DNA of 64,000 nt from assembly GCF_902459725.1 (NCBI RefSeq), contig NZ_CABPSH010000001.1:372001-436000 (forward strand), written 5' to 3'. Each line of letters begins with the position of its first letter. The first letter of the stretch is position 1. A program made the translations under genes and the position numbers. Below, in pieces: positions 18,536 through 27,537 of the stretch. The notes under the pieces are model-generated. The model saw nothing but the letters and a program-made list of their open reading frames with translations. It searched no databases and was not told the DNA's origin. Source of the stretch: Pandoraea eparura. Its GTDB lineage: Bacteria > Pseudomonadota > Gammaproteobacteria > Burkholderiales > Burkholderiaceae.

Positions 18536-19974
18536 TCAAACGCTTCGCCCGTTCCGACGACGCCTCATCGCCCAATGCCGGCCGCCGCCGCGCATTGCGC
18601 GCCGGTGCATCGACGCTCGTCCTCGCCCTCACGGGCCCTCGCCTTGCCTTCGCCAATGCCATCGTGGCCGTGCGCGTCTGGCCGGCCAGGGACTACACCC
18701 GCGTCACGCTCGAGACCGACAACCCGGTCAAGTTCCAGCAGCAACTCATGGAGAGTCCGAACCGTTTCGTCATCGATCTGGACGAAGTGGATCTGAGTCC
18801 GGCGCTGCGCGATCTGGTGTCCAAGATTCAGCCGAACGACCCGCAGATCATGCAGGTGCGCGTGGGGCAGTTCAAGCCCGGCGTCGTGCGCATGGTCTTC
18901 GACCTGAAGGCCGGTGTGAAGCCGCAATCCTTCACGTTGCCGCCGGTCGCGGGCTACAAGTACCGCACGGTGTTCGACCTGTATCCGGCCGTCGAGCCCG
19001 ATCCGCTCATGGAACTGCTCGCCAAATCCGGTCACAAGGCCGAAGCGTTGGCGCAGAACACGCCGCCCTCGCGCCCCTCATCCGGCACCGGCACGCCGAG
19101 CACGGAAGAGAGCGAAGCGTTCTTCCAGCGTTACGCGCAGCGCGACGCGGGGCCGCGAGCCTCACGCCCCGCGTCGCCCCCTGCGGGCGACAGAATGCCG
19201 TCGCTTGCCCAACGCAACGACGACGGGTTGCTCACGCTGCCGTCACGCGGCCCGAAGACCGCTCGCCTGCTCACCATCGCCCTCGACCCCGGCCATGGCG
19301 GGGAAGACCCGGGTGCGATCGGCAGCAGCGGCACGTATGAGAAAGTGGTGGTGTTGCAGATCGCGAAACGGTTGCGCGAGAAGATCGATGCGCAACCCAA
19401 TATGCGGGCGATGATGACGCGCGACGCCGACTTCTTCGTGCCGCTCGGTGTACGGGTGCAGAAGGCCCGTCGCGTGGACGCCGATCTGTTCATGTCGATT
19501 CACGCCGATGCGTTCACGTCGCCGTCGGCGAACGGGGCTTCGGTGTTCGCCTTGTCGGAGCGCGGCGCCACGAGCGCGACAGCGCGTCTGCTCGAGAAAA
19601 CGCAAAACGCCTCCGACCTGATCGGTGGCGTCAATATCAAGACCAACGACCGCGCCGTGGCGCATGCGCTTCTCGACATGTCGACGACGGCGCAGATCCG
19701 CGACAGCAAGGTGTTCGGCACAGCGCTGCTCGCCGAGATCGGCACTGTCGCGGACCGGCTGCACAGCAAGTACGTCGAACAGGCAGCCTTCGCGGTGCTC
19801 AAGGCGCCCGACATCCCGTCGGTGCTCGTCGAGACGGCCTTCATCAGCAACCCCAAGGAAGAGCAGTCGTTGAACGATCCGGCCTACCAGGAGCGGCTCG
19901 CCAACGCGTTGCTCAAGGGCATCAAGGCCTACTTCGCCAAAAATCCGCCGCTCGCGAAGAATCGAACGGCCTGA
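18529..19974 (+). CDS. amiC: N-acetylmuramoyl-L-alanine amidase AmiC
   Basis: AmiC cleaves the glycan-peptide bond of septal peptidoglycan in the periplasm. The 481-residue protein starts MLIKRFARSDDASS and has a twin-arginine type signal (GRRRALRAGAS then a hydrophobic run to LAFANA, about residues 18-45). An AMIN domain follows (ARDYTRVTLETDNPVKF to ~150), then a Ser/Pro/Thr-rich linker. The Amidase_3 domain carries IALDPGHGGEDPGAIG, MSIHADAF and VLVETAFISNPKEE, which hold the zinc ligands and catalytic Glu. The start overlaps tsaE by 7 nt. Confidence 0.95.
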   Translation: MLIKRFARSDDASSPNAGRRRALRAGASTLVLALTGPRLAFANAIVAVRVWPARDYTRVTLETDNPVKFQQQLMESPNRFVIDLDEVDLSPALRDLVSKIQPNDPQIMQVRVGQFKPGVVRMVFDLKAGVKPQSFTLPPVAGYKYRTVFDLYPAVEPDPLMELLAKSGHKAEALAQNTPPSRPSSGTGTPSTEESEAFFQRYAQRDAGPRASRPASPPAGDRMPSLAQRNDDGLLTLPSRGPKTARLLTIALDPGHGGEDPGAIGSSGTYEKVVVLQIAKRLREKIDAQPNMRAMMTRDADFFVPLGVRVQKARRVDADLFMSIHADAFTSPSANGASVFALSERGATSATARLLEKTQNASDLIGGVNIKTNDRAVAHALLDMSTTAQIRDSKVFGTALLAEIGTVADRLHSKYVEQAAFAVLKAPDIPSVLVETAFISNPKEEQSLNDPAYQERLANALLKGIKAYFAKNPPLAKNRTA

Positions 19975-20011
19975 AGCCGCCTCACAACGGGCGACAGACG
20001 TCAGCCCAAAC

Positions 20012-20049
20012 AACAATGGCGCGCCCGGTCACCCGGACGCGCCATTGTT
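20012..20049. terminator. Bidirectional terminator between amiC and the DedA gene
   Basis: AACAATGGCGCG (20012-20023) and CGCGCCATTGTT (20038-20049) form a perfect 12-bp stem with a 14-nt loop between convergent genes. Confidence 0.7.
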
Positions 20050-20098
20050 CATCGAATCGGCCAAATCGACAGTCTGGTTGGCCGACCGAGCGCCGAGC

Positions 20099-20767
20099 TT
20101 ACTCGCTCTGGCCTTGCGCCACGCGGCGACGACCGCGCGTGACGAGCTTCCACAGCGCGCCGAGCGCAATCGGCACCACCGCCGCCGAAATGCCCACCAG
20201 CACGATGACGTTCAGGTATTGCTTGACGACCGGCAGGTTGCCGAACAGGTAGCCGCCGCCCACGAGCAGCGTCACCCAGATCAGCGCGCCGAGCAGGTTA
20301 TAAAGCTGGAAGCGCCCCCACGACATGGCCGACACGCCTGCCACGAACGGCGCGAATGTGCGCACGACCGGCACGAAACGCGCGATCACGATGGTCTTGC
20401 CGCCGTGATGCTCGTAAAAGTCGTGGGTCTTGCGCAAGGCATCGCGGTCGAGGAAACGCCAGTTCTTCTCGTACACTCTCGGCCCGATCTTCGAGCCGAT
20501 CCAGAAGTTGAGCGTGTTGCCGGTCACGGCCGCGATGAAGAGCAGTACGCCGAGCAACCACGGATCCATGGCCCCGGTCGCCGCAAACGCGCCGCCGATG
20601 AACAGCAGGGAATCGCCCGGCAGGAACGGAAAGAGCACCAGCCCTGTTTCCACGAACACGATCATGAACAGGAACAGATACACCCAGTTTCCGTACTGAT
20701 CGATAAACACCCCCAGATGTTTATCGATATGGAGCACCATCTCCAGCAATTGCACCAAAGTATCCAA
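20099..20767 (-). CDS. DedA family inner-membrane protein
   Basis: A 222-residue DedA/VTT-domain protein with about five hydrophobic segments. Motifs include FLPGDSLLFIGGAFAA, GNTLNFWIGSKIG, and the FARFVPVVRTFAPFVAG-type loop with conserved Arg (here VIARFVPVVRTFAP). DedA proteins act in membrane homeostasis; some move undecaprenyl phosphate. The start is TTG at 20767, supported by GAGGA 6 nt upstream; there is no better in-frame ATG. It is a single gene, convergent with amiC. Confidence 0.9.
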   Translation of the reverse strand: MDTLVQLLEMVLHIDKHLGVFIDQYGNWVYLFLFMIVFVETGLVLFPFLPGDSLLFIGGAFAATGAMDPWLLGVLLFIAAVTGNTLNFWIGSKIGPRVYEKNWRFLDRDALRKTHDFYEHHGGKTIVIARFVPVVRTFAPFVAGVSAMSWGRFQLYNLLGALIWVTLLVGGGYLFGNLPVVKQYLNVIVLVGISAAVVPIALGALWKLVTRGRRRVAQGQSE

Positions 20768-21074
20768 GTCGATTCCTCAAGATAAAGGACGCCGGCCCAT
20801 CCCCGCGGGCATGCGACGAATCGCATGATACCAGCGCAAACGTCGGGCGTCGTGAAGTCCCCGTGACGGTCGAAATTCCTCCGCCCGGGTGTGTCGAATC
20901 CCACCTCAAGCCTACGACCTTCCCATGACAGGAATGGGTCGCGCCGCTTCAGGTGCCACTTCAGGTGCCGCTGCAGGTGCCTGCGCGGCTGCCTGTGTGA
21001 GTGCCCGAGCGAGTCTTACGGGCTAAAACGTGGGTCAACCTATGTCTTTGAGGGCTACCTTTATAATGGTTCCC
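20768..21074. other. Divergent intergenic region DedA-mutL
   Basis: No gene is evident. It contains three diverged ~12-bp repeats of CTTCAGGTGCC type (20949-20985). TATCAT at 20832-20827 on the minus strand is a -10 candidate for the DedA gene, and TATAAT at 21062-21067 one for mutL. Confidence 0.4.
21062..21067 (+). promoter_or_regulatory. -10 box of mutL, 7 nt before ATG
   Basis: Perfect TATAAT ends 7 nt before the ATG at 21075, suggesting a leaderless mutL mRNA. No good -35 at 17 bp. Confidence 0.5.
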
Positions 21075-23150
21075 ATGTCTGCGACCCCGACCCCCGCCCC
21101 CTCTGAACACGCCCCGGCCGGCGTGCCCGACCGCGCGCTCACCGACGCCCCCGAGCGCCGTCCCGGCCCCATGCCGGCGGGCCTCGCCCCGCAACGTGCC
21201 ATCCAGGTCCTTCCCGACCAGTTGATCAGCCAGATCGCCGCGGGCGAGGTGGTGGAACGCCCGGCGTCCGTCGTCAAGGAATTGCTCGAAAACGCGCTGG
21301 ATGCCGGCGCCCGAGCCCTCCAGATCAAGCTCGAAGAAGGCGGCGTGCGCCGCATCGCGATCACCGACGACGGCGGCGGCATGTCCGCCGAGCAGTTGCC
21401 GCTCGCGCTCACGCGCCACGCGACGAGCAAGATTCGCACGCTCGACGAGCTGGAATCAGTACTCACGCTGGGGTTCCGGGGCGAAGCGCTCGCCTCCATC
21501 GCGTCGGTGGCCCAGATCACACTGTCGAGCCGCCGGGCCGATGCCCCGCACGCGAGCGCCATCGACGGCAATACCGGTGCGCTCACGCCTGCCGCGGGCC
21601 CCGTGGGCACGACGGTCGACGTGCGCGACCTGTACTTCAACACCCCCGCGCGCCGCAAATTCCTGAAGACCGAGCAGACCGAATTCGGTCATTGCATGGA
21701 CGTCATTCGCCGCAGCGCACTCGCGCGCCCGGATGTCGGCTTCTCGATCCTGCACAACAACCGGGCGGTGGAGCACTGGAATGCGTCCGACGCCGCGACA
21801 CGCGTCTCGCGCGTGCTCGGTAACGACTTTGCCGGCGCCCATCTGGCGCTGGACGAAGGCGCGGCCGAGCTGCGCCTGTCGGGCTTCGTCGGGTTGCCCA
21901 CCGCCAGCCGTGGCCGCGCCGACCAGCAGTTCTTCTTCGTGAACGGCCGCTTTGTGCGCGACAAGCTGCTCACCCACGCCGTGCGCGCCGCCTACGAAGA
22001 CGTGCTTCACGGCGACCGTTATCCCGCTTACGTGCTGTATTTCGAACTGCCGCCGCAGTTGGTTGACGTCAACGTCCACCCGTCGAAGATCGAAGTCCGG
22101 TTTCGCGATGCCCGCAGCGTCCACCAGTTCGTGTTCCACGTCGTGCAACGTGCGCTGGCCCGCGCGGCGGGCAGTGGCGGCGCAACGCACGCCGCCCACC
22201 TGACCGACGGCGGTGGTCTCGCCGCCGGGCCGGGTGCCTCCTTGGGCGGCGGCATGATGGCCGCGCGCCCGGCCGCTGGCGTCGGTGGCGTCGGCGGATT
22301 CGGTGCGCCGGGCGGCAGCAGTTGGAGCCCGCGCATGCAGCAAGGCACGCTGCCGGTGGCGCAACCGCTGTCCGTCTACGACAACCTGTTCGGCCGCACT
22401 GCGCCCCCGGCCCCGCGTCCGTATGGTCAGCCGGGCGTGACGGATGCGCCCCCACCGACGTACGGCAGTGCCGGGACAGCACAAGACGGCACGACGCTCA
22501 CCGTTGGCCTCGACGCCTTGCCGTCCGGCGCCAACGGCAGCAGCACGGCCGACGCTATGGCGCTGGAGCAACCGCTCGGGTTCGCGCTCGGCCAATTGCA
22601 CGGTATCTATATCCTTGCGCAGAACGCTTACGGCCTCGTGCTCGTCGACATGCACGCGGCGCACGAGCGCATTTTGTACGAACGCTTCAAGCAGGCTCTG
22701 GTGGAGCGCAGCGTGCCGGTGCAGCCGCTGCTCATCCCTGTGACCTTCTTCGCCGATCCGGTGGAAATCGGCACGACGGAAGAGCATCAGGAGACGCTCA
22801 CCGCGCTGGGCTTCGACCTTGCGGCAATGTCGCCGACCACGCTCGCCGTGCGCGCGATTCCCGCCCTGCTCGACGGGGCCGACGCGCAAGCCCTGGCCCG
22901 TGCCGTGCTCGCCGATTTGCGCCAGTACGGTGGGTCGCGCGTGCTCACGGAGCGCCAGCACGAACTGCTCGGCACGCTGGCCTGCCACACGGCCGTGCGC
23001 GCGAATCGGCGTCTCACGCACGAGGAAATGAACGCACTGCTGCGCCAGATGGAAGCCACCGAGCGCGCCGATCAGTGCAATCACGGGCGTCCCACCTGGT
23101 ACCAGCTCACGCTCGGCGATCTGGACAAATTGTTCATGCGGGGACGTTGA
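21075..23150 (+). CDS. mutL: DNA mismatch repair protein MutL, endonuclease type
   Basis: A 691-residue protein. The GHKL ATPase domain begins at [20 protein letters not shown] and has [30 protein letters not shown] and [15 protein letters not shown] Gly/Pro/Ala linker (about 365-490) leads to the C-terminal domain. [12 protein letters not shown] fits the D-x-HA-xx-E-xxxx-E nicking motif of MutL proteins that work without MutH, and [12 protein letters not shown] and [11 protein letters not shown] complete the metal site. Starts at 21066, 21075 and 21171 are possible; 21075 is chosen from its position after TATAAT. miaA follows after 7 nt, the usual mutL-miaA operon. Confidence 0.95.
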   Translation: MSATPTPAPSEHAPAGVPDRALTDAPERRPGPMPAGLAPQRAIQVLPDQLISQIAAGEVVERPASVVKELLENALDAGARALQIKLEEGGVRRIAITDDGGGMSAEQLPLALTRHATSKIRTLDELESVLTLGFRGEALASIASVAQITLSSRRADAPHASAIDGNTGALTPAAGPVGTTVDVRDLYFNTPARRKFLKTEQTEFGHCMDVIRRSALARPDVGFSILHNNRAVEHWNASDAATRVSRVLGNDFAGAHLALDEGAAELRLSGFVGLPTASRGRADQQFFFVNGRFVRDKLLTHAVRAAYEDVLHGDRYPAYVLYFELPPQLVDVNVHPSKIEVRFRDARSVHQFVFHVVQRALARAAGSGGATHAAHLTDGGGLAAGPGASLGGGMMAARPAAGVGGVGGFGAPGGSSWSPRMQQGTLPVAQPLSVYDNLFGRTAPPAPRPYGQPGVTDAPPPTYGSAGTAQDGTTLTVGLDALPSGANGSSTADAMALEQPLGFALGQLHGIYILAQNAYGLVLVDMHAAHERILYERFKQALVERSVPVQPLLIPVTFFADPVEIGTTEEHQETLTALGFDLAAMSPTTLAVRAIPALLDGADAQALARAVLADLRQYGGSRVLTERQHELLGTLACHTAVRANRRLTHEEMNALLRQMEATERADQCNHGRPTWYQLTLGDLDKLFMRGR

Positions 23151-23157
23151 GCCGGTC

Positions 23158-24105
23158 ATGAAGTCACCTCCCCCGATCGTCTGCCTGCTGGGCCCGACGG
23201 CATCCGGCAAGACCGCGGCCGCCCTCGCGCTGGCACAGGACACCCCGCTCGAGATCATCAGTGTCGACTCCGCGCTCGTCTATCGCGAGATGAACATCGG
23301 CACGGCCAAGCCGAGCGCGGCCGAGCTCGCGGCCGTCCCCCATCATCTGATCGACATCATCGATCCGCGCGACGTCTATTCCGCCGCGCAGTTCCGGGAA
23401 GACGCACTGCGTCTTGTCGACGAGATCGCCGCCCGCGGTCGCCGGCCGCTGCTCGTCGGCGGCACGATGCTGTACTACAAGGCACTTACGCAGGGCCTCT
23501 CGCCGCTGCCGTCGGCCAATGCCGAGGTGCGCACCCAGCTCGACGAAGACGCCGCACGCGAGGGATGGCCGGCGATGCACGCACGGCTGGCAAGCGTCGA
23601 TCCCGTGACCGCGGCCCGTCTCGCGCCGAATGACGCGCAGCGCATTCAGCGCGCGCTGGAAATCTTCCTGCTGTCGGGCAAGCCGATGTCGCAATGGCTT
23701 GCCGAACAAGCCCGGACGCCGGCCACGCCACCGGCCCACACGTTCGTGCCGGTCGCGCTGGAGCCGGGCGAGCGCGCGGTGTTGCACGCGCGTATCGCCG
23801 AGCGGTTTCGTCTCATGCTCGCCGCAGGCTTCGTCGAGGAAGTTGAACACCTGCGCGCACGTGGCGATCTCGATCCGAGTCTGCCGTCGATGCGCTGCGT
23901 CGGTTATCGCCAGGTGTGGGAATACCTCGACGGCGAGATCGATTACGACACGATGCGCGACAAGGGCATCTTCGCGACCCGTCAGTTGTGCAAGCGTCAG
24001 CTCACGTGGCTGCGCTCGATGCCCGAACGTCACATCGTCGACTGCACGGCCGCCAACGCCTCGCAGCACGCCCTCGCGACCGTGCGTGCGCTCTGGCAGG
24101 TCTGA
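23158..24105 (+). CDS. miaA: tRNA dimethylallyltransferase MiaA
   Basis: MiaA prenylates A37 of tRNAs reading codons that start with U. The 315-residue protein begins [20 protein letters not shown] (P-loop at residues 12-19). It has [52 protein letters not shown] and, near the end, [13 protein letters not shown] and KRQLTWLRS. Full length. It is 7 nt downstream of mutL in the same operon. After its stop comes a long simple-repeat region. Confidence 0.96.
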   Translation: MKSPPPIVCLLGPTASGKTAAALALAQDTPLEIISVDSALVYREMNIGTAKPSAAELAAVPHHLIDIIDPRDVYSAAQFREDALRLVDEIAARGRRPLLVGGTMLYYKALTQGLSPLPSANAEVRTQLDEDAAREGWPAMHARLASVDPVTAARLAPNDAQRIQRALEIFLLSGKPMSQWLAEQARTPATPPAHTFVPVALEPGERAVLHARIAERFRLMLAAGFVEEVEHLRARGDLDPSLPSMRCVGYRQVWEYLDGEIDYDTMRDKGIFATRQLCKRQLTWLRSMPERHIVDCTAANASQHALATVRALWQV

Positions 24106-24201
24106 GCACGCGGCCATCCCCCGCTGCCCTCGTGCCCGACAACGCTTCGCCACCCCGCCGACGAAGCGTTTCACGGCCCCGCCCGTCGCGCGTATCGAAA
24201 C

Positions 24202-24340
24202 CCGCATCGCCTCACCGCATCGCCGCATCGACCGCATCGCCGCATCGACCGCATCGACCGCATCGACCGCTACCGATCACCGTCGATCGCCATCGACTGC
24301 TGTCGACTGCTGTCGACCGCCATCGACCGCCATCGACCAC
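24202..24340. repeat. Degenerate 9-10 bp tandem repeat, CGCATCGAC type
   Basis: At least ten units of CGCATCGAC / CGCATCGCC, drifting to CGCCATCGAC and TGCTGTCGAC toward the right end. It is intergenic and has no coding support in any frame. Confidence 0.75.
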
Positions 24341-24389
24341 CCGCGGCCTCCGTTGAAACCCTGACAGCTTTCCGGTTTGCATGACGATT

Positions 24390-24413
24390 TTGATATGCTA
24401 ATTTGCATATCAA
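24390..24413. promoter_or_regulatory. Inverted repeat, operator candidate of the importer operon
   Basis: TTGATATGC (24390-24398) and GCATATCAA (24405-24413) are a perfect 9-bp inverted repeat around TAATTT. AT-rich in a GC-rich genome and 54 nt upstream of the first permease start. Confidence 0.55.
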
Positions 24414-24424
24414 CGTTTCATGCA

Positions 24425-24438
24425 ATGCAAATTTGCAT
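24425..24438. promoter_or_regulatory. 14-bp palindrome ATGCAAATTTGCAT
   Basis: A perfect palindrome 29 nt before the permease ATG. It shares the half-site ATTTGCAT with the neighbouring inverted repeat, so one regulator may bind both. Confidence 0.55.
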
Positions 24439-24466
24439 CGAATCCACGATACCGGGAAGGACGCCA

Positions 24467-25342
24467 ATGACGCAGACTTCGATGGAGCCAAGTGGGGTGG
24501 CGGGTGATGGGCTGCGGCGTCCGACAGGCGGTGCGCGGCGCGTACCCGTCGCGAAATGGGCGGTGCGCGCCGGGGTCACGCTGATCTATCTGTTCATGCT
24601 CAGCCCGCTGATTTTCGTCGTCTGGCTGAGCTTCTTCAAAGACGCGATCATCACGTTCCCGCCCAGTGGCTACACGGTCTCGTGGTACCTGAATGCATGG
24701 CGCAACGCCGCGTTCGCCGACGGCTTCCTGCTCTCGCTTCAACTCGCCGCCTGCGCGGCCATCGGCGGCGTGATCCTCGGTGTCGCCGCCTCGCTCGCCC
24801 TCGCGCGTTATCGCTTCCCCGGGCGCCGCACACTCGGCAATGTGTTGCTGCTGCCGCTCGTGGTCCCGGGCATTGTCGCGGGCATCGCCACTTACCTCTT
24901 CTACCTGCGCGCCGAGAACGCGCTCGACATGGACATCGTCGGCACCTTCGGCGGTCTCGTGATCGCGCACATCTGCCTGACCATTCCCTGGACGATGCGT
25001 CTCGTGGGCGCGAGCCTGGCGCAGATCGACGGCACCATCGAGGAAGCCGCCCGCAATCTCGGCGCGGGCCCGTGGCGCACGCTGTGGCGCGTCACGCTGC
25101 CGATGCTGCGCCCCGCCGTCGTGGCGGCCGGGCTGTTCAGCTTCATCGTGTCGTTCGAAAACCTCGAACTTACCTTGCCGCTGGTGGGCCCCGGCAAGAC
25201 CACCTTGCCCATCGCGATCATGCAGTACCTCGAATTCAACCTCGATCCGACGATTGCCGCCGTCTCCGCGGCGCAGATCGTCCTGCTCGGCATCGTCATG
25301 CTGATCACCGATCGTTTCGTCAAACTCAGCCAGGTGATCTGA
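24467..25342 (+). CDS. ABC transporter permease, PotC-like (polyamine/POPT family)
   Basis: A 291-residue inner-membrane permease with six hydrophobic segments. The EAA loop EEAARNLGAGPWRTLWRVT is at about residues 191-209, where it contacts the ATPase. IYLFMLSPLIFVVWLSF near the start and the C-terminal half resemble PotC-type permeases of the spermidine/putrescine family. GGGAAGGA supports the ATG at 24467. It is the first gene of a six-gene run (permease, ATPase, binding protein, permease, M24 protein, amidohydrolase). The ATPase follows after 1 nt. The substrate is not shown by sequence. Confidence 0.88.
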   Translation: MTQTSMEPSGVAGDGLRRPTGGARRVPVAKWAVRAGVTLIYLFMLSPLIFVVWLSFFKDAIITFPPSGYTVSWYLNAWRNAAFADGFLLSLQLAACAAIGGVILGVAASLALARYRFPGRRTLGNVLLLPLVVPGIVAGIATYLFYLRAENALDMDIVGTFGGLVIAHICLTIPWTMRLVGASLAQIDGTIEEAARNLGAGPWRTLWRVTLPMLRPAVVAAGLFSFIVSFENLELTLPLVGPGKTTLPIAIMQYLEFNLDPTIAAVSAAQIVLLGIVMLITDRFVKLSQVI

Positions 25343-25343
25343 C

Positions 25344-26396
25344 ATGGCCAACGTTTCGTTGCGCAACCTGCGCAAGCAATACGGCAACGCCGCTGCCGTG
25401 GCGGACTTCTCACTGGAGATCGCCGACGGCGAACTCGTCGCCTTCCTCGGCCCGAGCGGCTGTGGCAAGACCACGACGCTGCGCATGGTCGCGGGCTTCG
25501 TCGAGCCGACAGCCGGCGAAATCTGGATCGGCGGCAAGGAGGTCTCGCGCCTGCCCGCGCATCGCCGCAACACCGGCATGGTGTTCCAGCGCTATGCGCT
25601 CTTTCCGCACATGACCGTGGCCGAGAACGTGGCGTTCGGCCTCGAAATGCGACACGTGTCCAGCGCCGAGCGCGTCACGCGAATTCGCGAAGCGCTCGAC
25701 ATGGTGCGCCTCACGTCGCTCGCGGATCGCTATCCGCGTCAGCTCTCCGGCGGGCAGCAGCAACGTGTGGCGATTGCCCGCGCGCTGGCGATTCGTCCCG
25801 ACGTCTTCCTGCTCGACGAACCGCTGTCCAACCTCGACGCCAAGCTGCGCACCGACGTGCGCGAAGAGATCCGCGCGTTGCAGCGTCGGCTTGGCCTGAC
25901 GACGATCTTCGTCACCCACGATCAGGAAGAAGCGTTGGCGATTGCCGACCGTCTGGCCGTGATGCACGACGGCTGCGTGCAGCAGATCGGCACCGCCGAC
26001 GCACTTTACGAGCGCCCGGCCAATCCGTTCGTGGCGAACTTCCTCGGCAAAATGAATTTCCTCGCCGGGCGAATGACCGACGGCCATTTCGTGACCGCCA
26101 AAGGCGAGCGTCTGGCACTGCCGAGTGCCGCCCCCGACGCCACGACGCTCGGCATTCGCCCCGAGCGTTTGCGCCTGAGCGACGCCCCCGCCCGCGACGA
26201 GACGGCCATGCCGGTCACGGTGGATCAGACGATCTACCTGGGCTCCACACTCGAACTCCGTCTGAAGAGCCCACAAGGTGAGACGCTTGTCGCGCACGTG
26301 CAGAACACTGCGCGCGACGACGTCGGCCGCTACGCGCCGGGTCGTGCGCTCAACGCGTGCTTCGCAAGCACGGACTGCCTGTTTTTCAACGCCTGA
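25344..26396 (+). CDS. ABC transporter ATPase, PotA-like
   Basis: A 350-residue ATP-binding subunit. Walker A GPSGCGKTTTLRM (about 36), Q-loop MVFQRYALFPHMTV, signature LSGGQQQRVAIARAL (about 135), Walker B VFLLDEPLSNLD, and switch histidine IFVTHDQEEAL are all intact. The C-terminal ~110 residues form a TOBE/MOI-like domain (LGIRPERLRLSD), as in PotA and other carbohydrate/polyamine importers. It starts 1 nt after the first permease stop, and its stop is followed 76 nt later by the binding protein. Confidence 0.93.
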   Translation: MANVSLRNLRKQYGNAAAVADFSLEIADGELVAFLGPSGCGKTTTLRMVAGFVEPTAGEIWIGGKEVSRLPAHRRNTGMVFQRYALFPHMTVAENVAFGLEMRHVSSAERVTRIREALDMVRLTSLADRYPRQLSGGQQQRVAIARALAIRPDVFLLDEPLSNLDAKLRTDVREEIRALQRRLGLTTIFVTHDQEEALAIADRLAVMHDGCVQQIGTADALYERPANPFVANFLGKMNFLAGRMTDGHFVTAKGERLALPSAAPDATTLGIRPERLRLSDAPARDETAMPVTVDQTIYLGSTLELRLKSPQGETLVAHVQNTARDDVGRYAPGRALNACFASTDCLFFNA

Positions 26397-26472
26397 CGAT
26401 ACTGCCTCACTCCCACCCGCTTCGGCCCATGGATTGGCCAACCTCACGGCCAACGTTTTGAAGGATGACGAC

Positions 26473-27537
26473 ATGACGCATGCTCTGAACCGCCGCTCGT
26501 TTCTGAAGACCGCTTCCGGTCTGGTGATCGCCCCCGCGCTCGGCCTCGATGCGCTCTCGGCCCACGCGGCCGCCGCGTGCCCGAACGTGGTCGTCGGCAC
26601 GTGGGGGGGCGACTATCTGAATCTGCTCGAACAGAACATCGGCAAGCCGATCATCGAAGCCGCCGGCGGCAAGGTGACCTACGACTCTGCCGGGCAGGTC
26701 GAGCGCATGACGAAGCTGCGTGCCGAGAAGGCGTCGCGGCGCGGCTCGCTCGACGTCGCCTGCCTGGCCGATCTCGATATGTACGACATCAACCGCTCGG
26801 GCATTCTCGAAGCGGTCGACGCCAAGGTCGTCCCGAACCTGGTGAACGCGCTGGAGGCGCTGCGCCGTCCGTACTCGATCCCGCACATCTTCAGCGCGAT
26901 GGTGATCGTCTACAACCCCGAGAAGCTCGGCACGAAACCCGACTCGTTTACCGCCGCGCTCGACTCCAAGCTCAAGGGCCGCGTGGGCTTCTCCGACATC
27001 CTCTATAACTTCAACGTGGTGAGCAGCTCGCTCGCGGCCGGCCACAAGGACGGCGACATGGCCGGTGGCGTGCAATTCCTGCGTGAGCTGCGCAAGACGC
27101 AGCAGCCCAAGGTGTATCCGTCGAACGAAGCCGTGGCCTCCGCGCTCAAGAGCGGCGACATCTGGTTCACCTGCATGTGGAAAGCGCGCGCGCTGCAATG
27201 GAAGAAGGCGGGCGTGCCGATCGACTATGTGGTGCCCAAGGAAGGCGCCGTACCGGTGACGTTCGAGGCCGCCGTGCCGAAGAATTCGCAGTCCAAACTG
27301 TGTGGTTTCAACTATCTGAACGCAATGCTCGACCCGCGCGCGCAAATCGGCTTTGCGGAGACGATGGGCTATGCGCCGACCGTGACGAACGCGAATCTGC
27401 CGCCGTCGCTGCAGGAAAGCGTGGGCTTCACCCGCGCCGAACTCGATCGCATGGTCAAGCTCGATTACGCGCGCTTTACCGCCGACAAGCCCGCCTTGCT
27501 CGATTTCTGGAACAAGGAATTCAAGGTGGGGCTGTGA
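26473..27537 (+). CDS. Periplasmic substrate-binding protein of the ABC importer, Tat-type signal
   Basis: A 354-residue binding protein starting MTHALNRRSFLKTASGLVIA. RRSFLK is a twin-arginine motif, and the signal ends near ALSAHAAA. The mature part fits the PotD/extracellular solute-binding family (VVVGTWGGDYLNLLEQNIG, FSAMVIVYNPEKLGTKP, GDIWFTCMWKARALQW). Tat export suggests folding in the cytoplasm. The ligand cannot be read from the sequence; polyamine-like or other cationic or amide compounds are typical of the family. It overlaps the next permease by 4 nt (GTGA). Confidence 0.9.
   Translation: MTHALNRRSFLKTASGLVIAPALGLDALSAHAAAACPNVVVGTWGGDYLNLLEQNIGKPIIEAAGGKVTYDSAGQVERMTKLRAEKASRRGSLDVACLADLDMYDINRSGILEAVDAKVVPNLVNALEALRRPYSIPHIFSAMVIVYNPEKLGTKPDSFTAALDSKLKGRVGFSDILYNFNVVSSSLAAGHKDGDMAGGVQFLRELRKTQQPKVYPSNEAVASALKSGDIWFTCMWKARALQWKKAGVPIDYVVPKEGAVPVTFEAAVPKNSQSKLCGFNYLNAMLDPRAQIGFAETMGYAPTVTNANLPPSLQESVGFTRAELDRMVKLDYARFTADKPALLDFWNKEFKVGL

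Larger units (their letters stand above)
24106..24466. other. Intergenic region miaA to ABC importer operon
   Basis: 361 bp without a credible gene. The first part is a 9-10 bp simple repeat (24202-24340); the end is an AT-rich regulatory segment with two palindromes (24390-24438) and the Shine-Dalgarno GGGAAGGA (24453-24460). Composition changes sharply between the halves. Confidence 0.6.
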
